A stretch of DNA of 64,000 nucleotides from Cupriavidus necator N-1 (GTDB lineage: Bacteria > Pseudomonadota > Gammaproteobacteria > Burkholderiales > Burkholderiaceae): the NCBI RefSeq assembly GCF_000219215.1, contig NC_015726.1, forward strand, positions 1,736,001 to 1,800,000, written 5' to 3'. The notes beneath the pieces are model-generated. The model did not search any database. It saw only the letters and a program-made list of their open reading frames with translations, and was not told the origin of the DNA. The stretch's first letter is position 1. Each line of letters opens with the position of its first letter. This document shows, piece after piece, positions 58,768-64,000 of the stretch. The position numbers and the translations under genes are program-made.

Positions 58768-60084
58768 TTACCGCGCCTGGTCGCTGGTCAGCGCAATCGC
58801 CGCCCGCAAGATCTCCAGCGCTTCCTGCGCCGTTTCCACGGAGGTGTTGAGCGGCGCCAGCAGGCGCACGGTGTTCCGATGCACGCCGCACTTGATGACC
58901 AGCAGGCCACCTTCGCGGCAGCGGTCGATGACACCTTGGGCGAATGCCGCCTCGGGCTGGAACGGGTCGCCGCCCTTGACGAATTCCAGCGCCAGCATCG
59001 CGCCAACGCCGCGCACGGTGCCGATGGCGGGGAACTCGCGTGCGAGCTGGTCGAGCCCGGCGCGCAGCGTTTCACCCAGCGCATGCGCGCTGGCCAGCAC
59101 CTGTTCTTCCTCGAACAGGTCGAGCACCGCCAGCGCGGCGGCGCAGGCCAGCGGATTGCCCCCATAGGTACCGCCCAGGCCGCCAGGCGCGGGCGCATCC
59201 ATGATTTCGGCGCGCCCGACGACGCCGGACAGCGGCACGCCGCCGGCTAGGCTCTTCGCCACCGTGACCAGGTCGGGCTGGATGCCCGCATGCTGGAAGC
59301 CGAACATCTTGCCGGTGCGGCCGAAGCCGGCCTGGATCTCGTCCAGGATCAGCACGATGCCATGCTTCTGCGTCAGCGCGCGCAGGGCTCGCAGGAACTC
59401 GTTGCCGGCCGGCAGGAAGCCGCCGTCGCCTTGCACCGGTTCCAGGATGATGGCGGCGACGCGGTCCGGGGCGATCTGCGTGGCAAACAGGTCTTCCAGC
59501 GCGCGGATCGCATCCGCGCCCGAGAAGCCGCGGAATTCATCGGGATAGGGCGTGTGGTAGACGTCGCCCGCCAGGGGCCCGAAGTTCTGCTTGTACGGCG
59601 TGCTGATGCCGGTCAGCGTCGAGCCGAGCAGCGTGCGTCCGTGGAAGCCGCCGCGGAACGCGATGATTCCCGGCACATTGCGGTAGGCACGCGCGATCTT
59701 GACCGCGTTTTCCACCGCTTCCGCACCCGTTGTCGCGAACAGCGTCTTGTAGTGCTCGTTACCGCCGACCAGCTGGTTCAGCCGCGCGGCCAACTCGACA
59801 TAGACGTCATAGCCGACCACCTGGAACGCCGCGTGCGTCACGCGCCCCAGTTGCCTGCGCACCGCCTCGACGACCTTGGGGTGGTTATGGCCGATATTCT
59901 GCACGCCGATGCCGCCGACGAAGTCGATATAGCGGCGTCCTTCCACATCCCACAGGAACGAGCCTTCCGCCTTGTTGGCAAAGACCGGATGGGCGGTGAC
60001 GATGCCATGCGGCACATGTCGGGTGCGGGCCTCGATATGGGACTGGTTGGAGGCCTGGTTGGAGGCCTGGGTCGACTGGGTCAT
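58768..60084 (-). CDS. gabT: 4-aminobutyrate aminotransferase
   Basis: The 438-residue class III aminotransferase has GTEAVENA-like ATTGAEAVENAVKIARA, FRGGFHGRT, LEPVQGDGGF, LDEIQAGFGRTGKMF and PLP lysine in TVAKSLAGGVPLSG, all typical of GabT. It converts GABA to succinate semialdehyde. The start at 60084 overlaps the upstream gene's stop by four bases (ATGA), which settles it against the ATG two codons earlier. A 12-bp tandem repeat encodes A-S-N-Q twice near the N-terminus. The gabD gene lies upstream on the same strand. Confidence 0.92.
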   Translation of the reverse strand: MTQSTQASNQASNQSHIEARTRHVPHGIVTAHPVFANKAEGSFLWDVEGRRYIDFVGGIGVQNIGHNHPKVVEAVRRQLGRVTHAAFQVVGYDVYVELAARLNQLVGGNEHYKTLFATTGAEAVENAVKIARAYRNVPGIIAFRGGFHGRTLLGSTLTGISTPYKQNFGPLAGDVYHTPYPDEFRGFSGADAIRALEDLFATQIAPDRVAAIILEPVQGDGGFLPAGNEFLRALRALTQKHGIVLILDEIQAGFGRTGKMFGFQHAGIQPDLVTVAKSLAGGVPLSGVVGRAEIMDAPAPGGLGGTYGGNPLACAAALAVLDLFEEEQVLASAHALGETLRAGLDQLAREFPAIGTVRGVGAMLALEFVKGGDPFQPEAAFAQGVIDRCREGGLLVIKCGVHRNTVRLLAPLNTSVETAQEALEILRAAIALTSDQAR

Positions 60085-63038
60085 TGGCATACACCTCTTT
60101 CAGGTTCCGCGAAGCCGGTGTCGCGGTGTGGTTGCGAAGGGTTGGAGCCGGCAAGGATCTCTGCGAGATGGCGCGGTTCGCGTCCGGTCAGCTTGCGGAT
60201 CTGGCTGCGGCAGCTGAACCCGTCGGCGGCAACCATGGCATCGGGCGGAAGTGCGGCAAGCTTTGGCTGCAGCGTGCTCTCGCCGATCCGCTGCGACAGC
60301 TCGGCGGTCTTGCGGTGATAGCCGAAGGCGCCGGCCATGCCGCAGCAACCGGTGTCGAGAACGCTGGCGCCGAGCTGGCTTTCAGCCGCGGTGCCGCCGC
60401 AGGCGCGATGATGGCAGTGGGCGTGCAGGTGGACCGTGGTGTCGTGGTCCAGCGCCATGCCGGCCCGGGTGGCGAACTCGGCCATGGTGATCGTCAGCGC
60501 TGCCAGCGTCCGGGCGCGCGGGTCGTCCGGCAGCAGGGCCGGCATTTCATCCCGGAACACGGACAGGCAGCTGGGCTCCAGCACCAGCACCGGAACGCCG
60601 GCGGCAATCGGCGCGGACAGTACATCCAGTATTTCGATCAGGTTGCGGCGCGCCTGGTCCAGCATGCCGACGTCATAGAACGGCCGGCCGCAGCAGACGT
60701 GGCGCGTGCTCAGCCGGGCGTTCCATCCCTGCCGCTCGACCACCGCGACGGCGGCTTCGAGCACATGCGGCGTGAAGCCGTTATTGAAGGTGTCGGTCCA
60801 GATGACGACGTCGCGCTGGCGGTAGGACAGCGCACCGGCCTGTTGCAGGCGGGAAGCCGTACCGGTGCGGCGGAATTCCGTGGCGGCGATCTCGGGGAAC
60901 ACGGCGGAGCGGGCCAGGCCGAACACGTGGCCGACGCGCCGGGTCAGCGGATTGCGCATCAGGCCATTGAGCAGGCCGGCCGCACGCGTGGCCGCGGGCA
61001 GCCACTGGCCCAGCCGGCCGATCGCGGCATCCATCGGCGCGCGCAGGTGCCGCTTGTAATAGCGATACAGGAACTCGCTGCGGTACTTGGGGATATCGAC
61101 ATTCGTCGGACAGTCGTGCTTGCAGCCCTTGCACGACAGGCACAGGTCCATCGAGTCCTTGACCGCCTCGCCGTCGCGCGTTTCGCTGATGACCTCGCCG
61201 TTGAGCATCTCGAAGAACAGGCGTGCGCGGCCGCGGGTGGCGTAGCGCTCTTCGCGGGTGGCCTTGAAGCTCGGGCACATGGTGCCGCCATCGAGCGACC
61301 GGCACTTGCCCATGCCGATGCAGCGCTCGGTCTCGCGGCCAAAGCCGGTGCCCGGGCCATCTCCCATCGGATAGGTGAAGACGCTGGCTGCCTTGTCCTG
61401 CCGGTATGACGGGCCCATGCGCAGGTTGGCGTCCACCGGCATCGCATCGATCAGCTTGCCGGGGTTCATCAGGCCGTTCGGGTCCCAGATGGCCTTGAAC
61501 TCGCGGAACGCCTGCATCAGCCGGGGCGTGAACATCAGGGGCAGGAACTCTCCCTTGGCCTGGCCGTCACCATGCTCCCCGGACAAGGAGCCCTGGTATT
61601 TGACGACCAGCGCGGCTGCTTCGGCCAGGAACCGACGCCAGTCGCCAAGGCCTGTGCGCGAACGCAGATCGAAGGTGATGCGCGAGTGAATGCAGCCATC
61701 GCCAAAGTGGCCGTACATATTGGTCTTGTAGCCATAGCGCTCGACCAGGGCGGAGAATTCCCTCAGGTAGGCGCCAAGCCGCGCCGGCTCGACCGCGGCG
61801 TCTTCCCAGCCGACGGTGGGATCAGGTTCTCCGAGAACGGTCGACAACGACGTTGCCGAAGCCCCCGTCTCGCGGATCGCCCACAGGCGTCCCATCAGCG
61901 AGGGATCGTCGACCAGCCTGACATTCGGCCGCGTGGGGAATGCGCGTGCCGCGCTGGCCGCACGGGCTGCCAGTTCGCGGGCCTGGTCGGGCAGGGTAGC
62001 GCCGAACTCCACCATCAGCCAGGCATTGCCGGCCGGCAGCTCGGCAATGTCGTCTAGCTTCAGTCCGAGCTGCTTCAGTCCGCCGATGATGCCGGTGTCC
62101 AGCCCTTCCATTGCGATCGGCCCGAGCGGCAGCAGCTCGGGCACGCAGTCGGCGGCATCGAAGATGGTCTGGAAGCCGAGCACGAGCAGTACGCGCTCGG
62201 GCAGCCCTTCCACCAGTGTGGTGTCAGCATGCAGCACCGTCGCGCAGGTCCCTTCTGACCCTACTAGTGCGCGCGCAATGTGGAAGCCGTTTTCCGGCAG
62301 CAACTGGTCCAGGTTGTAGCCCGACACGCGGCGCTTGAGCCGCGGAAAGCCGGCGCGGATATCGTCGGCATAGCGCCCGGCCAGTTCGCGCAGGGCCTTG
62401 ACGATGCGCGCCTGTTCGCCGCCCGCCGCCAGGTGTTCGGCATAGCCGGCCTCATCGGTGGCGCCGACCCAGAAGCGTGCACCGGTGGCGGTGACAATCT
62501 CCAGGCGCTCGATGTTCTCGACCGTCTTGCCGGCCATCACAGAATGGGCGCCGCATGAGTTGTTGCCGATCATGCCGCCCAGCGTGCAGCGGCTGTGGGT
62601 GGCCGGATCGGGGCCGAAGGTGAGGCCGTGCGCGGCGGCGGCCTGCTTCAGCTGATCGCAGATGACGCCGGGCTGCACGCGGCCGATGCGTTGGACTGGA
62701 TCGACCAGTGCGACCGCGTGCAGGTACTTCGAATGGTCGATGCAGACGGCGGCGTTGACCGATTGCCCGCTCATCGACGTGCCGGCACCGCGCGGCACCA
62801 TGGCAACGCCCAGCTCGCCGCACAGGCGCACGGTGGTCTCCAGGTCTCCGACAGATTTTGGAACGACGACGCCAAGCGGGACCTGACGATAGTTCGAGGC
62901 TTCCGATGCGTAGATGGCGCGGGTCACCGCGTCGAAGCGCACTTCCGCAGTGGTTTCGGCTTCCAGGCGCTTGCGCAATCTCAGCAGCGCATTAAGGTCC
63001 GCGAGGGCACTGGGCTGGCGTTGGGGCATTGCTGTCAT
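60081..63038 (-). CDS. FAD-linked oxidase with C-terminal Fe-S domains (D-2-hydroxyacid dehydrogenase type)
   Basis: The 985-residue protein joins a GlcD-type FAD_binding_4 domain (VVVPKSVGDLETTVRLC, VPRGAGTSMSGQS, LGGMIGNNSCGAHSVMAGKT) and FAD-oxidase C domain (HFGDGCIHSRI, GEHGDGQAKG) to GlpC-like iron-sulphur parts. These contain ERCIGMGKCRSL, CLSCKGCKHDCP and CCG motifs (HVCCGRPFYD, DTGCCGMAG). Proteins of this layout oxidise D-lactate or D-2-hydroxyglutarate and give electrons to quinone or other carriers. It is coupled to gabT by a four-base overlap, so a role in clearing a hydroxyacid by-product of GABA metabolism, such as D-2-hydroxyglutarate, is plausible. Confidence 0.88.
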   Translation of the reverse strand: MTAMPQRQPSALADLNALLRLRKRLEAETTAEVRFDAVTRAIYASEASNYRQVPLGVVVPKSVGDLETTVRLCGELGVAMVPRGAGTSMSGQSVNAAVCIDHSKYLHAVALVDPVQRIGRVQPGVICDQLKQAAAAHGLTFGPDPATHSRCTLGGMIGNNSCGAHSVMAGKTVENIERLEIVTATGARFWVGATDEAGYAEHLAAGGEQARIVKALRELAGRYADDIRAGFPRLKRRVSGYNLDQLLPENGFHIARALVGSEGTCATVLHADTTLVEGLPERVLLVLGFQTIFDAADCVPELLPLGPIAMEGLDTGIIGGLKQLGLKLDDIAELPAGNAWLMVEFGATLPDQARELAARAASAARAFPTRPNVRLVDDPSLMGRLWAIRETGASATSLSTVLGEPDPTVGWEDAAVEPARLGAYLREFSALVERYGYKTNMYGHFGDGCIHSRITFDLRSRTGLGDWRRFLAEAAALVVKYQGSLSGEHGDGQAKGEFLPLMFTPRLMQAFREFKAIWDPNGLMNPGKLIDAMPVDANLRMGPSYRQDKAASVFTYPMGDGPGTGFGRETERCIGMGKCRSLDGGTMCPSFKATREERYATRGRARLFFEMLNGEVISETRDGEAVKDSMDLCLSCKGCKHDCPTNVDIPKYRSEFLYRYYKRHLRAPMDAAIGRLGQWLPAATRAAGLLNGLMRNPLTRRVGHVFGLARSAVFPEIAATEFRRTGTASRLQQAGALSYRQRDVVIWTDTFNNGFTPHVLEAAVAVVERQGWNARLSTRHVCCGRPFYDVGMLDQARRNLIEILDVLSAPIAAGVPVLVLEPSCLSVFRDEMPALLPDDPRARTLAALTITMAEFATRAGMALDHDTTVHLHAHCHHRACGGTAAESQLGASVLDTGCCGMAGAFGYHRKTAELSQRIGESTLQPKLAALPPDAMVAADGFSCRSQIRKLTGREPRHLAEILAGSNPSQPHRDTGFAEPERGVCQ

Positions 63039-63217
63039 GGAGTTCGTTCGCGGTATGGTCGAAGCCTGCCGGGGTCATATCGCCAACGCTTGCGGGCAAT
63101 CAGCGGGACCAGTATAGGGACGAGGCGGATCGCGCTTTGACCGAATGCGAGGGCTCGATCAGCAGCGAATCCTGTTGTGGCGGGATGAACAGCAGTTCCT
63201 TCGACGGGGATGCATGG

Positions 63218-63275
63218 CAGGCTTTGCCAGCAAGGCCCGCCATTCAAAACGGCCGGCTTGCGCCGGCCGCTCGAG
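63218..63275 (-). repeat. Dispersed palindromic repeat, copy 2
   Basis: It carries CGGCCGGC-TTGC-GCCGGCCG and the flank GGCAGGCTTTGCCAGC. Read on the minus strand it parallels 37181-37240. It lies just after the gabD stop and may act as a terminator. Confidence 0.5.
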
Positions 63276-63291
63276 AGGAAGCGGAGCGTTA

Positions 63292-64000
63292 TCAGTCCAG
63301 CAGCCCCTGGCAGACGTACTTGATATGCATGTACTCTTCGAGGCCATGGCGCGACCCCTCGCGTCCGTAGCCGGAGTCCTTCACGCCGCCGAAGGGGGCC
63401 GCTTCCGCTGCCAGCGCGCCCTCGTTGATACCGACAATGCCCGACTCAAGCGCATCGGCAAGGCGCCAGATCCGCCGCACGTCATTTGAGTAGAAGTACG
63501 CCGCCAGCCCGAACGGCGTGGCGTTGGCCGCCGCGACCACATCCGCCTCGGTATTGAAGCGCGTAACCGGCGCCACCGGCCCGAAGGTCTCCTCGCAGGA
63601 GCAGTCCATCGCCGCATCCACATCGACCAGCACCGTCGGCGCATAGTAGTTCGGCCCGGGGCACTGCTCGTTGCGGATTCGCTCGCCGCCGACGACCACG
63701 CGGGCACCACGGCTGACCGCGTCCTTCACATGGCGTTCGATCTTGTCGACCGCGCGCGCGTTGACCATCGGGCCGATCTGCGCGGCCGGGTTCGTGGCGG
63801 GGGCAACGACCAGCGCGCCGACGCGCGCGGCAAGCTTTTCGACAAAGGCGTCGTGCACCTTGTCCTGGACATAGATGCGGTTAGGGCACACGCAAGTCTG
63901 TCCACCGTTGCGGAACTTGGCGGCCATCAAGCCTTCGACGGCGGCATCGAGATCTGCATCGTCGAACACGATAAACGGGGCATTGCCGCCCAGTTCCAGC
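63292..64000 (-). CDS. gabD: Succinate-semialdehyde dehydrogenase, truncated by window end
   Basis: The visible 235 residues are the C-terminal half of an ALDH. They include LELGGNAPFIVFDDAD with the catalytic glutamate, the catalytic cysteine in GGQTCVCPNR, CEETFGPVAPV and EAAPFGGVKDSGYGREGS. The last is the typical GabD ending. The enzyme oxidises succinate semialdehyde, the GabT product, to succinate. The N-terminus lies beyond position 64000. Its position upstream of the FAD/Fe-S gene and gabT on the same strand suggests a GABA operon, although 253 bp and a palindrome intervene. Confidence 0.9.
   Translation of the reverse strand, partial: LELGGNAPFIVFDDADLDAAVEGLMAAKFRNGGQTCVCPNRIYVQDKVHDAFVEKLAARVGALVVAPATNPAAQIGPMVNARAVDKIERHVKDAVSRGARVVVGGERIRNEQCPGPNYYAPTVLVDVDAAMDCSCEETFGPVAPVTRFNTEADVVAAANATPFGLAAYFYSNDVRRIWRLADALESGIVGINEGALAAEAAPFGGVKDSGYGREGSRHGLEEYMHIKYVCQGLLD

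Overview
The window is GC-rich chromosomal DNA from a betaproteobacterium of the Burkholderiales. The 16S rRNA, codon use and gene content fit Cupriavidus best (inference from memory of the 16S signature; no search was run). One rRNA operon sits beside a large accessory and catabolic region, a layout often seen on a secondary chromosome of this genus, but that assignment is also inference.

Layout. 1-4.5 kb: a TonB receptor plus secreted beta-propeller pair and a lipid-anchored Rossmann oxidoreductase. 4.5-10 kb: a complete 16S-23S-5S operon with two promoters and a terminator; its 16S-23S spacer carries no tRNA gene. 10-14.2 kb: a redox and electrophile stress island. It contains ohrR overlapping rof, ohr, nemR-nemA, and two small secreted proteins built on the same short repeat. 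Three 27-bp operators of identical geometry precede ohrR, ohr and one of the repeat proteins. 14.5-21.3 kb: a translationally coupled two-gene unit. An M48-type zinc metallopeptidase is followed by an 1840-residue protein that I read as pseudokinase, DUF4011, SF1 helicase, degenerate restriction-endonuclease-like domain and WGR domain. This is the best candidate here for an undescribed conflict or defence system. 21.3-31.5 kb: a TolA paralogue, a membrane protein, a VOC protein, a large cyclase/AAA/TPR signalling protein, tartrate dehydrogenase, and several decayed genes (SDR, Zn-ADH, TonB receptor, aspA).

31.5-64 kb is mostly a nitrogen-compound catabolic region in which many functions occur twice: two type II HAD dehalogenase-like proteins, two near-identical dipeptide-type solute-binding proteins, two double GNAT acetyltransferases, two DadA/PuuB-type FAD oxidases, two class III aminotransferases, two aldehyde dehydrogenases and two cupins. 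It also holds a dipeptide/opine-type ABC transporter, an HcnABC/opine-oxidase-like three-subunit dehydrogenase, a PheC-like periplasmic protein, gabT, a large FAD/Fe-S dehydrogenase and a truncated gabD. A porin, acs and a response regulator lacking its phosphoacceptor aspartate lie in the middle.

How the parts may work together. A 94-bp upstream element, ungapped and about 79% identical by hand count, lies before the aldehyde dehydrogenase and before the second solute-binding protein, suggesting shared control. The combination of ABC uptake, FAD-dependent amine oxidation, transamination and semialdehyde oxidation points to uptake and breakdown of an amino acid, polyamine or opine-like compound to succinate, but the substrate cannot be told from sequence.
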